A stretch of DNA of 64,000 nt from Chlorogloeopsis fritschii PCC 6912. Its GTDB lineage: Bacteria > Cyanobacteriota > Cyanobacteriia > Cyanobacteriales > Nostocaceae. The position numbers and the translations under genes were made by a program. The DNA lies in assembly GCF_000317285.1 (NCBI RefSeq), contig NZ_AJLN01000068.1, forward strand, positions 87,812-151,811, written 5' to 3'. Below, piece after piece: positions 1 through 8,063 of this stretch; position 1 is the first letter of the stretch, and every line of letters begins with the position of its first letter. The notes under the pieces are model-generated. The model did not search any database and was not told the origin of the DNA. It saw only the letters and a program-made list of their open reading frames with translations.

Positions 1-732
1 ATCCAAATTTACAGCCAGCCCCTTTTGTTGAGCTAAAGGAGTTAATTCACCTGCAACTTCTTTAAGTAACTGTGCTAAATTTACTGGTTGAAATGCCAGA
101 GCTTTACGACCCGCTTCAAAACGATAAACTTCTAGTAAGGTGTTTACCATAGTCAAAAGATTACTGTTGCTGCGAGCCATGATTGTAATCACTTCTTGCA
201 TTTGGGGCGATAGCTGTCCCAAAGCTCCCTCGTGGAACAACATTAGCATTCGATCCGCCGCTACTAAGGGAGTACGTAAGTCGTGAGTCAGGCGAGAGAC
301 AAAATCTTCCCTTTGGCGGGCAATTTCATCCCGTTCATCAATGCTGTGCTTGAGGCGAAGTAGCGATCGCACCCGTGCCAATAATTCGTCTACGGTTACA
401 GGTTTGCGGATAAAATCATCTGCGCCTAAGTCTAGCCCATGCGCGACATTCGGTGAGTCATGGGCAGTAATAAGTAAAATTGGCACAAACGGTAAACTTT
501 TGTTTTCCCTAATACACTTAGTGACTTCGTAGCCATCCATCCCCGGCATCATCAGATCCAGCAACACTAAATCAAAAGTTGATTCAGCGATTTTTGTGAG
601 TGCGGAAACACCATTTTCTGCTGTGGCAACTATGTAGCCTTCTTCCTCCAAAATAGTTTTAATTAAAAATACGTTATCTGGAGAATCATCAACTACCAGT
701 ATTTTGTCAGTGCGAGAAGATAGAGCATTCAT
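1..732 (-). CDS. Receiver-histidine kinase hybrid (partial, cut by window edge)
   Basis: The first 244 residues of a hybrid sensor kinase are visible; the C-terminus lies beyond the left edge. Residues ~10-125 form a response-regulator receiver: acidic pair DD at 15-16, phospho-acceptor Asp59 in LLDLMMPGMDG, and Lys110 in FIRKP. A HisKA dimerisation domain follows, with the phospho-His at ~150 in LTHDLRTPL. The HATPase domain expected next is not in the window. Receiver-first kinases of this kind are common in cyanobacteria, where they act as cytoplasmic phosphorelay intermediates; no membrane segment is seen here. The start at 732 gives a normal receiver N-terminus. The input signal and partner are unknown. 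Confidence 0.88.
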   Translation of the reverse strand, partial: MNALSSRTDKILVVDDSPDNVFLIKTILEEEGYIVATAENGVSALTKIAESTFDLVLLDLMMPGMDGYEVTKCIRENKSLPFVPILLITAHDSPNVAHGLDLGADDFIRKPVTVDELLARVRSLLRLKHSIDERDEIARQREDFVSRLTHDLRTPLVAADRMLMLFHEGALGQLSPQMQEVITIMARSNSNLLTMVNTLLEVYRFEAGRKALAFQPVNLAQLLKEVAGELTPLAQQKGLAVNLD

Positions 733-1090
733 TGGGCTTAATTTTCGGATAAAAGTTTTGCTTTGACAAGTAAATAGTTTGGTATATATTGTTTTTTATT
801 TTATAATTAACATCGCTCAAGAAATTTTATTTACCAATAAATAGCCACCAATCTACTGTATCAACAACAGATGGAGCGATTTAACAAATAAACACATTGC
901 AAAATGATGGAACTTATCCAAGGAGCAACTAGCCAAATTACTGGATCGTGAAAAATGGGTAGTTGGTGTCTGTTTTGGCTTTGACTAGCAATATTTGCTA
1001 CTGCATCACTAATACAGTTGTAGTATGTGGAGATTAAATATCCTGACCTCAAAATTAGGCGATCGCATCTTTAACTTTCGATTGCATCAG
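733..1090. other. Intergenic stretch, no gene seen
   Basis: AT-rich intergenic DNA between the divergent hybrid kinase and the end of the broken HepT gene. It contains one HIP1 octamer near 1062 and no ORF with recognisable family features. The promoter of the kinase gene should lie in its left part, but no clear -35/-10 pair was identified. Confidence 0.5.
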
Positions 1091-1420
1091 TTAGGATAAT
1101 GCTTTTAAAATAGCTTCTATATGCTGTTTCAGGTTTGGCAAATCTCGCTCAACAACAGACCAAACCACGTCTAAATCAATTTCAAAGTAACTGTGAGTCA
1201 AAATATTTCGCATCCCGATCATCTGTGACCAAGGAACTTCAGGATATTGTAACCTCGTTTCAGCAGATAAGGCACGAGATGCTTCACCAATTATTTGCAG
1301 ATGTTACTAAGTTTGAATTAGTTCATTTTGTTCAAAGCTTTGTCTTCCTTGAATTGCGTACTTGTTTATACGTTCAATTGCTTCTAATATGTCACGCAAC
1401 TTTTCGCTGTTGTCTCTCAT
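1091..1420 (-). pseudogene. HepT-like HEPN toxin (DUF86), broken by two in-frame stops
   Basis: Read in one frame, this 110-codon stretch gives an N-terminal [18 protein letters not shown] and, after two consecutive stop codons (TAG TAA, ~1305-1310), a normal HepT C-terminus: HLQIIGEASRAL, the RNILTH signature (R-x4-H, the RNase motif of HEPN toxins) and the ERDLPNLK tail. Intact HepT proteins carry a few extra residues (typically W-[FI]-V-H) where the two stops sit, so a short in-frame deletion plus stops has killed the gene. Its ATG overlaps the stop of the upstream nucleotidyltransferase (ATGA), the normal MntA-HepT arrangement. HepT is an RNase toxin neutralised by the adjacent MNT through AMPylation. 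Identification is secure; inactivation is inferred from the sequence. Confidence 0.85.
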
Positions 1421-1703
1421 AATGGAACAGCCTCTTTCAAAACCCGTTCCCGAATACGTTGTCGTAATCCCTTTTCAGTTACTATATCTACATCGCGATC
1501 CAATAGCTCTTGCAACTCCATTAGCAGCCCACCTAAGTCAAAAAGGCTTCTTCCAGGTTCCATTCCAAAAAATCCACATCACTGTTTGCATCAGCCTCTC
1601 GGCGTGCTATGGAACCAAAAATACGTATGTTGTATGCTCCGTGTTTGGCAGCACTTTGGAGGATTTCTTCTCGTTTTGATTCCAAAAGCTCGTAAATATT
1701 CAT
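1417..1703 (-). pseudogene. MntA-like minimal nucleotidyltransferase antitoxin, frameshifted
   Basis: The N-terminal half begins MNIYELLESKREEIL and carries the nucleotidyltransferase signature [17 protein letters not shown] (GS-x10-D-x-D). The frame then breaks; the remainder continues in the -1 frame as [14 protein letters not shown] and ends VLKEAVPL, which is the usual MntA C-terminus. Relatives usually read DFLVEMEPGRSL, so about 4 nt are missing. The junction contains T TTT TTG in the correct phase for -1 slippage, so ribosomal frameshifting could in principle restore the protein, but the neighbouring HepT is also broken, which makes decay more likely. A start at 1739 exists in frame, but the family begins at the Met at 1703. 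The last bases overlap the HepT start. Confidence 0.83.
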
Positions 1704-1721
1704 GGTTTGACTTGCTTGCCT

Positions 1722-1797
1722 AGAAACCAGTTTAGCCACATTTACAGCCAGATATGATGACGCGATCGCATTCTCATATTACGACAAAGTAGGCGAT
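1722..1797. repeat. Direct repeat, left copy, flanking the VapBC module
   Basis: About 76 bp that recur at 2461-2535 in the same orientation with roughly 90% identity by eye. Both copies contain TTTAGCCACATTTACAGCC, a HIP1 octamer and CTCAT[AG]TTAC[GA]ACAAAG. The left copy lies just upstream of the broken MntA gene and the right copy just beyond the end of ureC. The two copies bracket exactly the VapBC-type gene pair. Confidence 0.8.
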
Positions 1798-1806
1798 CAC
1801 CCTCCA

Positions 1807-2181
1807 TTACACAATTTGCACTGACTGAGTGTTAATTTCTGTTAAATTAGCTAATCTTATATCATTCGTGAATAATATCGCATTTAGAGATTTTGTAGTT
1901 GCTACAATTATTGCGTCAGGAAGCCTGAGTCTGTATTTTTTGCGAAGTGCTATTGTTAAATTTTTGATATTACTATCAATGCCAACAACTGAAATTTTAT
2001 TTAAAAAATCAATAACTTGTATTTCTTCATCTGAACTTAAACTGGGATAAGACAATAATTCAATTTCAGTAATAACTGAAACAAAATACTGTCCTGATGG
2101 CAAGGGATTTGTTAACCTACCACCCAAAAAGTACAGCACTATATTTGTATCTAATAATATTAAAGGCTGTGTTAACTCCAT
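1807..2181 (-). CDS. VapC-like PIN-domain RNase toxin
   Basis: A 124-residue PIN-domain protein of the usual VapC length. The acidic metal-binding residues are visible: Asp11 in LLDTNIVLYFL, Glu39/Glu41 in VITEIELLSY, Asp89 in LPDAIIVA and Asp107 in FTNDIRLA. VapC toxins are Mg2+-dependent RNases that cleave tRNA or rRNA and are held inactive by the antitoxin encoded just upstream. Here the start overlaps the upstream antitoxin gene by 10 bp, showing translational coupling. The spacing of the acidic residues is intact, so the protein is probably functional. The RNA target cannot be predicted. Confidence 0.87.
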   Translation of the reverse strand: MELTQPLILLDTNIVLYFLGGRLTNPLPSGQYFVSVITEIELLSYPSLSSDEEIQVIDFLNKISVVGIDSNIKNLTIALRKKYRLRLPDAIIVATTKSLNAILFTNDIRLANLTEINTQSVQIV

Positions 2182-2408
2182 TCATCTCTAATGTTCTGCT
2201 GATATTCTAAAGGGTCTTGGATTAATTTAATTACACCCGCATATTTATTTAAATCAAAGTTTACTTGTTGTTGTAATTCATAAGCTTTTAATATTTGCTC
2301 AATTTTCTGCCAGTCTTGATAATCAATCAAAACTGCTACTGGACGCATTGCTTCGTCAGTCACAATTTTTTTGTTAACAGGTAACATAACTATTTGCTTA
2401 GGATACAA
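2172..2408 (-). CDS. Antitoxin of the PIN-domain toxin module
   Basis: A 78-residue protein with no recognised catalytic motif, placed directly upstream of, and overlapping, the PIN-domain toxin. The N-terminal part (KKIVTDEAMRPVAVLIDYQDWQKIEQIL) resembles Phd/YefM/VapB-type antitoxins, which bind DNA with their N-terminus. The acidic, hydrophobic tail (DLNKYAGVIKLIQDPLEYQQNIRDEW) is the kind of segment that wraps round a PIN toxin. Translation could also start at the internal Met near 2387. Function is inferred mainly from context. Such antitoxins usually repress their own promoter, which would lie at ~2409-2460. Confidence 0.75.
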   Translation of the reverse strand: MYPKQIVMLPVNKKIVTDEAMRPVAVLIDYQDWQKIEQILKAYELQQQVNFDLNKYAGVIKLIQDPLEYQQNIRDEWS

Positions 2409-2460
2409 TATTGAACTTTTTTATCTTAGCTTTTTCACCTGTTAAAGGAATGCATTACAT

Positions 2461-2535
2461 AGAAACAGTTTAGCCACATTTACAGCCAGATGTGATGAGG
2501 CGATCGCATTCTCATGTTACAACAAAGCAGGTGAT
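2461..2535. repeat. Direct repeat, right copy, flanking the VapBC module
   Basis: Second copy of the repeat at 1722-1797, in the same orientation, differing by a handful of substitutions and a 1-bp indel near its left end. It occupies the gap between the antitoxin promoter region and the 3' end of ureC. Confidence 0.8.
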
Positions 2536-2545
2536 CGCGATTTTA

Positions 2546-4270
2546 CTAAAACAAAAAGTATCGCTGTGCCATTGGCAGAACTGTCGCAGGTTCACAAGTT
2601 AGCAATTCCCCATCTGCCCTCACTTCATAAGTTTCTGGATCTACTTCTATATGGGGTAACGCATCATTTAGTTTCATATCCTGCTTGCTCAACTGACGTG
2701 TTCCACAAACAGCCACTGCTTGCTTTTGCAATCCCAATTGGCTCGGAATTTCCCTTTCTAACGCTGCTTGCGAAACAAAAGTGAACGACGTGGCGTGACG
2801 CGCGCCTGCAAAACTACCAAACATCGGGCGCATATGCACTGGTTGCGGTGTGGGAATACTAGCATTAGCATCACCCATTTGCGCCCAGGCGATCGCACCG
2901 CCTTTAATCACGATCTCCGGTTTGACACCAAAAAATGCTGGATGCCACAAACACAAATCAGCTAGTTTACCCTCTTCAACTGAACCTACATACTGAGAAA
3001 TTCCGTGAGTAATTGCTGGATTAATTGTGTATTTAGCGACATATCTTTTTGCCCGCAAGTTATCTGCTCTTTGTTCTCCTCCTGGGAGAGAAGTTGGAGT
3101 GAGATTTCCACGTTGCACTTTCATCTTGTGTGCTGTCTGCCATGTGCGAATTATTACTTCTCCTACTCTTCCCATTGCTTGAGAGTCAGAAGAAATCATA
3201 CTAAACGCGCCCAAATCGTGCAAAATGTCTTCAGCAGCGATAGTTTCCCGGCGAATACGCGACTCCGCAAACGCCACATCTTCAGCAATACCCGGATCGA
3301 GGTGATGACACACCATTAACATATCTAGGTGTTCGTCTAAGGTATTGAGAGTGTAAGGGCGTGTAGGATTAGTGGAAGATGGCAGGACATTCCTTTCACC
3401 GCAAACTTTGATAATATCGGGTGCGTGTCCGCCACCTGCGCCTTCTGTGTGGTAAGTATGAATGACACGATTTTTGAAGGCAGCGATAGTATTTTCCACA
3501 AATCCTGCTTCGTTCAACGTGTCGGTGTGAATTGCAACCTGCACGTCATATTCATTGGCAATGCTAAGGCAGGTATCAATTGCTGCTGGTGTTGTTCCCC
3601 AATCTTCGTGCAACTTCAACCCCATGACACCAGCTACCACTTGTTCCACCAGCCCTTGAGGCTGGCTGGCATTGCCTTTACCTAAAAATCCTAAGTTCAC
3701 AGGAAAAGCGTCAGCCGCTTGTAGCATACGGTAAATATTCCAAGGGCCAGGTGTGCAAGTAGTAGCATTTGTACCTGTAGCCGGGCCTGTACCACCGCCA
3801 ATCATTGTAGTAATACCAGAAGCGATCGCAACTTCAATTTGCTGGGGGCAGATAAAATGAATGTGGGCATCAATACCACCAGCAGTAAGAATCATTCCTT
3901 CTCCGGCGACGGCTTCTGTGCCGGGGCCAATAATAATGTCTACATTGTCTTGAATGTAGGGATTTCCAGCTTTACCGATTTTGAATATTTTGCCATCTTT
4001 GATACCGATATCTGCTTTGACTACACCCCACCAATCGAGAATCAAAGCGTTAGTAATTACCAGATCAACAGCACCATCGGCATTAGAAATAGGAGATTGT
4101 CCCATTCCGTCTCTAATTACTTTTCCGCCGCCAAATTTTACTTCATCCCCGTAGGTAGTTAAATCTTGTTCAACTTCTATAAATAATTCTGTATCAGCAA
4201 GGCGGATGCGATCGCCTGTTGTGGGGCCATAAGTTTCTGCGTAAGCGCGGCGATCCATTCTGTAAGGCAT
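2546..4270 (-). CDS. ureC: Urease alpha subunit UreC
   Basis: Catalytic subunit of nickel urease (urea to ammonia and CO2, cytoplasmic). It is 574 residues, the normal length. The whole active site can be placed: nickel ligands His136 and His138 (AHIHF), carbamylated Lys219 ([10 protein letters not shown]), His248 (AIHTD), His274 (HTEGAGGGH) and Asp362 (SSDSQAMGR), with the mobile-flap Cys321 and catalytic His322 in MVCHHLDPG. All sit two positions beyond the Klebsiella numbering. It is the last gene of ureD-ureA-ureB-ureC, 85 bp after ureB. It should be active if the accessory proteins UreE, UreF and UreG, not found nearby, are encoded elsewhere. Confidence 0.98.
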   Translation of the reverse strand: MPYRMDRRAYAETYGPTTGDRIRLADTELFIEVEQDLTTYGDEVKFGGGKVIRDGMGQSPISNADGAVDLVITNALILDWWGVVKADIGIKDGKIFKIGKAGNPYIQDNVDIIIGPGTEAVAGEGMILTAGGIDAHIHFICPQQIEVAIASGITTMIGGGTGPATGTNATTCTPGPWNIYRMLQAADAFPVNLGFLGKGNASQPQGLVEQVVAGVMGLKLHEDWGTTPAAIDTCLSIANEYDVQVAIHTDTLNEAGFVENTIAAFKNRVIHTYHTEGAGGGHAPDIIKVCGERNVLPSSTNPTRPYTLNTLDEHLDMLMVCHHLDPGIAEDVAFAESRIRRETIAAEDILHDLGAFSMISSDSQAMGRVGEVIIRTWQTAHKMKVQRGNLTPTSLPGGEQRADNLRAKRYVAKYTINPAITHGISQYVGSVEEGKLADLCLWHPAFFGVKPEIVIKGGAIAWAQMGDANASIPTPQPVHMRPMFGSFAGARHATSFTFVSQAALEREIPSQLGLQKQAVAVCGTRQLSKQDMKLNDALPHIEVDPETYEVRADGELLTCEPATVLPMAQRYFLF

Positions 4271-4355
4271 AATACATTCCTTGAAACTAACGTGTAGCCA
4301 ATAAACTCTAACTCCGCGTTCCTTTGCGTACCTCTGCGTTTAAAAATAAATATAC

Positions 4356-4661
4356 TTAGAGGTTGCCATTAATTCTGCCGTTAAAACCATAAACTTGACG
4401 ACTACCAACTAAAGGAACTAACGTCACTTCTTTTTCATCCCCTGGTTCAAAACGAACTGCGGTGCCGGCGGGAATATCGAGGCGCATTCCCCGCGCTTGT
4501 TCTCGTTCAAAGTTTAAAGCGGCGTTAACTTCAAAAAAATGAAAGTGAGAACCAACTTGAATTGGGCGATCGCCTGTATTTGATACTCGCAATTTTACCG
4601 TCGAACGCCCCGCGTTGAGTTCGATTTCTCCTTGTGGTGTAATGATTTCTCCTGGAATCAT
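4356..4661 (-). CDS. ureB: Urease beta subunit UreB
   Basis: A 101-residue urease beta subunit, a structural part of the (UreABC)3 trimer. It begins [19 protein letters not shown] and contains the family stretch [17 protein letters not shown], followed by [27 protein letters not shown]. Length and both ends match the family. It lies 23 bp downstream of ureA and is clearly co-transcribed with it. Confidence 0.97.
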   Translation of the reverse strand: MIPGEIITPQGEIELNAGRSTVKLRVSNTGDRPIQVGSHFHFFEVNAALNFEREQARGMRLDIPAGTAVRFEPGDEKEVTLVPLVGSRQVYGFNGRINGNL

Positions 4662-4684
4662 AATTTTTAGGTTTTTGCGTCAAA

Positions 4685-4987
4685 CTAATGAATTGGATTA
4701 TGCACCGTCACAAGCTTAGTTCCATCTGGGAAAGTTGCTTCCACCTGCACTTGATGAATCATTTCTGGCACTCCTTCCATCACATCATCTCGCGTCAGGA
4801 GAGTGGTGCCATAACTCATTAACTCTGCAACTGTTCTGCCGTCTCTCGCTCCTTCTAAAATGGCAGCAGAAATATAAGCAATTGCTTCTGGATAATTTAA
4901 TTTCAAACCTCTTGCTTTACGTCTTTCTGCTAGTAAAGCAGCAGTAAAAATAAGTAGTTTATCTTTTTCCTGAGGCGTCAGTTGCAT
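4685..4987 (-). CDS. ureA: Urease gamma subunit UreA
   Basis: The 100-residue gamma subunit of urease, starting [14 protein letters not shown]. The reading frame is open further upstream to 5050, but that extension overlaps ureD and is not part of the family, so the Met at 4987 is chosen. It has the standard UreA segments [28 protein letters not shown] and [26 protein letters not shown]. It sits between ureD (28 bp upstream) and ureB. Confidence 0.97.
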   Translation of the reverse strand: MQLTPQEKDKLLIFTAALLAERRKARGLKLNYPEAIAYISAAILEGARDGRTVAELMSYGTTLLTRDDVMEGVPEMIHQVQVEATFPDGTKLVTVHNPIH

Positions 4988-5015
4988 CCCGATCTCCTTA
5001 TTGGTGGCAGTTTGT

Positions 5016-5873
5016 TTAGATCTGCCAAACTCTGGGCAGACAGCTAACACGACTCAAAAAAGATACACGCAGTAGCTGCCAGACACTGATAAACCAGTTT
5101 CTCACTTCAGCAGTAGAAGAACCACGGTATCGACACAAAAATCCATGTTCTAGACGAGTAACACCAACTTCACCTTCTCCATGCCATAAATCACGTGCTT
5201 TTTCAATCATGTCTTGCGAAACAGCACCTTGAACCCAAACTAAACTGCCTGCGATCGCTTGTCCATTTAATCCGTGAGGGCTGTGAAAAATTTTGTCGCT
5301 ACCGGGTAACCATTGTCTATCTATCCATAAGGGTTTGCCCTGCTGCCAAATTTCGGTGTGCGATCGCCACTCTCCTTGTACAAACTTTTCTCCTCTGGCA
5401 GTGCGACCAAATCTAGTTATTTCCCAGCCTAAATAACTTGCTCCCGTAGCTAATTCTACTCGTAAATCTTGCCGATACAACGCACTATTGAACACAATCG
5501 TTTCTTGGGGTAACCACTCCAAACAAGCATTTGCATCAATTTGAATATTGATGGTTTGTCTTGCTCGTAACCCATTAGTACGATAAATCTTACTAGCAGC
5601 GGCGGTGGTAATTAATGCTTGGGCGTGAGGTTCGAGGTGAAAATTGCACGACAGGCGATCGCCTCCCACAATCCCACCAGCAGTATGCAAAATCACACTA
5701 TGACAAACATTTTTTCCCTCTGGGTAAAACGGGCGTTGCACCTTTAATGGTGCTTGAGATTGACTGTGAATTAGTTGGGTTTCACCTTGAGTGCGAGCAT
5801 ATACTAAGTTGAGGTTACCATACCAACCTTGGTTAGGCTCTATTGTTGTTTGAGAGTGACACTGTTGAACCAC
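5016..5873 (-). CDS. ureD: Urease accessory protein UreD (UreH)
   Basis: A 285-residue urease accessory protein. UreD binds apo-urease and, with UreF and UreG, forms the complex that delivers nickel and CO2 to the active site. Family features are [37 protein letters not shown] and the C-terminal [21 protein letters not shown]. It is the first gene of the urease operon, placed before ureA as in other cyanobacteria. The last ~10 residues ([15 protein letters not shown]) look slightly untidy but do not disturb the core. Its promoter should lie at 5874-5960; no clear NtcA site (GTA-N8-TAC) was seen there by eye. Confidence 0.95.
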   Translation of the reverse strand: MVQQCHSQTTIEPNQGWYGNLNLVYARTQGETQLIHSQSQAPLKVQRPFYPEGKNVCHSVILHTAGGIVGGDRLSCNFHLEPHAQALITTAAASKIYRTNGLRARQTINIQIDANACLEWLPQETIVFNSALYRQDLRVELATGASYLGWEITRFGRTARGEKFVQGEWRSHTEIWQQGKPLWIDRQWLPGSDKIFHSPHGLNGQAIAGSLVWVQGAVSQDMIEKARDLWHGEGEVGVTRLEHGFLCRYRGSSTAEVRNWFISVWQLLRVSFLSRVSCLPRVWQI

Positions 5874-5966
5874 AAATTCTTAACTACTAGTGTTTAGTTA
5901 TAGTGTCTAGTTTAATCACCAACTACCACCAAGCAGGAAAGCAGGGGAGCACCAGGAGCAGTAATT

Positions 5967-5994
5967 GTACAGACGCCATGAATCGCGTCTGTAC
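5967..5994. repeat. Perfect hairpin, dispersed-repeat type
   Basis: GTACAGACGC, 8-nt loop, GCGTCTGTAC: a perfect 10-bp stem between the ureD 5' end and the 3' end of the GntR regulator gene. The motif 'gtacagacgc...gcgtctgtac' resembles a short palindromic repeat scattered in many filamentous cyanobacterial genomes; compare 12025-12076 here. It may act as a terminator for the regulator gene, but no T-run follows on the minus strand. Confidence 0.6.
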
Positions 5995-6017
5995 CCATTA
6001 ACCACTAACTCCCCCAC

Positions 6018-7001
6018 TTAAGCTAAACCCAGTTCTCTTTTGAGCAAGTTAATAGATGTGGTGCCGATGTAATTATCGCAGCGCACTAATTTGGGTGGAC
6101 GAATAATATCTTCTTGCAGCATTTGTACTGCTGCTTGCACTGACGCAAAACTGGCTTGATCGCTGATTATTAGCTGCGCCCGCTTGACGATCGCATGAAG
6201 CTTATAAATATCTTTGGGCTGTGCTGTCATCACGAGTAGTTCATCTCCGCGCAAACCATGGAGGATTACTTCTGCGGCGCGTACAATCCCAGAACTGAGG
6301 CTGATTATACCAACACAGCTGTCTTTGGGGAGGTGTTTCAAAAGCTCGAATTCTTTAGCATAATCATAGATATCCAAGGGAATCACACGCACTGCTTTCG
6401 GTGCGGCAATTACTTCTACATCACCAATAAAATACCGACTGGTGACAACTGTAGCAGAAGTCGTTTTCTCAAGCACAGCAGCTAATTCTTCCATCACTAC
6501 TAGCTGTACTGGTATTTTAAGAGACTGTTCTAATTCCTGCACCATCAGTTCTCCAGCACCGATATCGCTAGTAGGTACTGTCACCAATACTCGCGCACTA
6601 CAACGCAAACGCCAGTCTACTTCTGCAAGAAAGATTTCTCTAGCTTGGTTGAGAGAACAGCCTTGGAAAAGAAGTTCATCCAGTGCTTGCTGAACAACTT
6701 TGTATGCTTGGGGATTTTCATTGAGAATCGGCGATTGCAGCCTGCTACCACCTTCATGCCCTTGGGCGCGGACATAAATTCCCGAACCAGCGAGACTTTC
6801 TACGAGTCCATCGTCTTCTAACTGACGGTAAACTTTACTGATAGTATTGCGGTGTAATCCTGTTTGCATTGCCAATGCCCGTGTACTTGGTAATTTGTAA
6901 CCAGGAGGATATTGACGAGAAGCGATCGCAAACCGAATTTGATTAAATAGCTGAGAAGATGCGGGTATTTCACTGTCTGGCTGAATGCGGAACTGAATCA
7001 T
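6018..7001 (-). CDS. GntR-family transcriptional regulator
   Basis: A 327-residue DNA-binding regulator. The N-terminal winged helix of the GntR family is clear at ~10-75: SSQLFNQIRFAIASRQYPPGYKLPSTRALAMQTGLHRNTISKVYRQLEDDGLVES, ending in a GSGIYV wing. The C-terminal ~220 residues are an effector-binding or dimerisation domain that does not resemble the aminotransferase domain of MocR proteins, and whose ligand is unknown. The start at 7001 (MIQFRIQP) has a GGAGG ribosome site seven bases upstream, better placed than for the TTG at 7007. It is divergent from the dienelactone hydrolase gene, which could be a target, but this is only positional. Confidence 0.88.
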   Translation of the reverse strand: MIQFRIQPDSEIPASSQLFNQIRFAIASRQYPPGYKLPSTRALAMQTGLHRNTISKVYRQLEDDGLVESLAGSGIYVRAQGHEGGSRLQSPILNENPQAYKVVQQALDELLFQGCSLNQAREIFLAEVDWRLRCSARVLVTVPTSDIGAGELMVQELEQSLKIPVQLVVMEELAAVLEKTTSATVVTSRYFIGDVEVIAAPKAVRVIPLDIYDYAKEFELLKHLPKDSCVGIISLSSGIVRAAEVILHGLRGDELLVMTAQPKDIYKLHAIVKRAQLIISDQASFASVQAAVQMLQEDIIRPPKLVRCDNYIGTTSINLLKRELGLA

Positions 7002-7203
7002 TACCAAACCTCCAAAGGTGGCAGTAGCAATTTGTGACTAGCTGCAAATGCTACTTGTCAAATATTTTATTTATACATTCAATTTCTCTGGGCAAAATTT
7101 CTCATGAATTCACTAAAAGGAACTGATAGTTTGACTTTGAGGTAGTCTAGAAATATTTGCACGAGTATATCTAAACTATTACAGGTTATTCGTAAAAACT
7201 ATT

Positions 7204-7953
7204 ATGGCAGAGCGAACAATCGATACTGCAACAGTTAACCTTTCGCAAGCTAATTTACACATCGCTGCTTACCTAGCAAAGCCAACTGAACCAGGCTCTT
7301 ATCCAGGCATTGTGGTATTGCAGGAGATTTTTGGAGTTAACTCTCACATCCGTGATGTTACAGAACGTATTGCCCGCGAAGGCTATATAGCGATCGCCCC
7401 TGCATTGTTTGAGCGTACTGCTCCTGGTTTTGAAACTGGATATACACAAGAAGATATCGAAGTTGGCAGAAACTACGCTTGGGGGCAAACCAAAGCATCA
7501 GAATTATTAAGCGACATCCAATCAGCGATCAATTATCTTAAAACCCTACCCCAAGTCAAAAAAGATAAGTTTGGTTGTATTGGTTTTTGCTTCGGTGGGC
7601 ACGTAGCATATCTTGCTGCAACTCTACCAGATATTAAGGCCACTGCCTCTTTTTATGGCGCACGTATCACTACCGCTACACCCGGAGGTGGCGCACCTAC
7701 TATCACTCGCACACCGGAAATCACAGGCAGTTTCTATGCCTTTTTTGGTACAGAAGATGCTAGCATTCCCACTGAACAGGTAGATCAGATTGAAGCAGAG
7801 TTAAAAAAATACAACATTCCCCATCGTGTGTTTCGCTACGATGGAGCTGATCATGGATTTTTCTGCGACCAGCGTGCCAGTTATAATCCTAAAGCTGCAG
7901 CCGATGCCTGGGAGCAAGTCAAACAACTGTTTAGAGAACAACTAAACAGTTAA
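7204..7953 (+). CDS. Dienelactone hydrolase family protein
   Basis: A 249-residue alpha/beta hydrolase of the dienelactone hydrolase (carboxymethylenebutenolidase) family. The cysteine-type triad can be placed: Cys129 in GFCFGGH, Asp185 in FFGTEDASIP and His217 in DGADHGFFCD, with the family Glu41 in LQEIFGVN. Proteins of this family hydrolyse ester or lactone bonds in small molecules; the physiological substrate in cyanobacteria is not established. No signal peptide is seen, so it should be cytoplasmic. It is a single gene with ~200 bp of upstream sequence shared with the divergent GntR regulator. Confidence 0.92.
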   Translation: MAERTIDTATVNLSQANLHIAAYLAKPTEPGSYPGIVVLQEIFGVNSHIRDVTERIAREGYIAIAPALFERTAPGFETGYTQEDIEVGRNYAWGQTKASELLSDIQSAINYLKTLPQVKKDKFGCIGFCFGGHVAYLAATLPDIKATASFYGARITTATPGGGAPTITRTPEITGSFYAFFGTEDASIPTEQVDQIEAELKKYNIPHRVFRYDGADHGFFCDQRASYNPKAAADAWEQVKQLFREQLNS

Positions 7954-8050
7954 TGGTTAATGGTTAATAGCTAATGGTTAATGGCTAGCAATCAACAATT
8001 AACAATTAGCAATTAACAATTAGCAGTTAGCAATTAACAATTAGCAATAT
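7953..8050. repeat. Heptameric short tandem repeats
   Basis: A run of degenerate 7-mers (TAATGGT, TAATAGC, then CAATTAA, CAATTAG) fills the gap between the hydrolase and the S1-domain gene. This is the short tandemly repeated repetitive (STRR) class typical of heterocystous cyanobacteria. The second half reads roughly as the reverse complement of the first (TTAATGG/CAATTAA), so it could fold back. Confidence 0.85.
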
Positions 8051-8063
8051 ATCTTTACAAGTC

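Noticed and set aside
861..1052. 63-codon minus-strand ORF in the gap after the first kinase gene
   Set aside because: No family resemblance and no ribosome site; the composition is that of intergenic DNA.
5874..5960. Possible NtcA site upstream of the urease operon
   Set aside because: No GTA-N8-TAC pattern with a suitably placed -10 box was found by eye.
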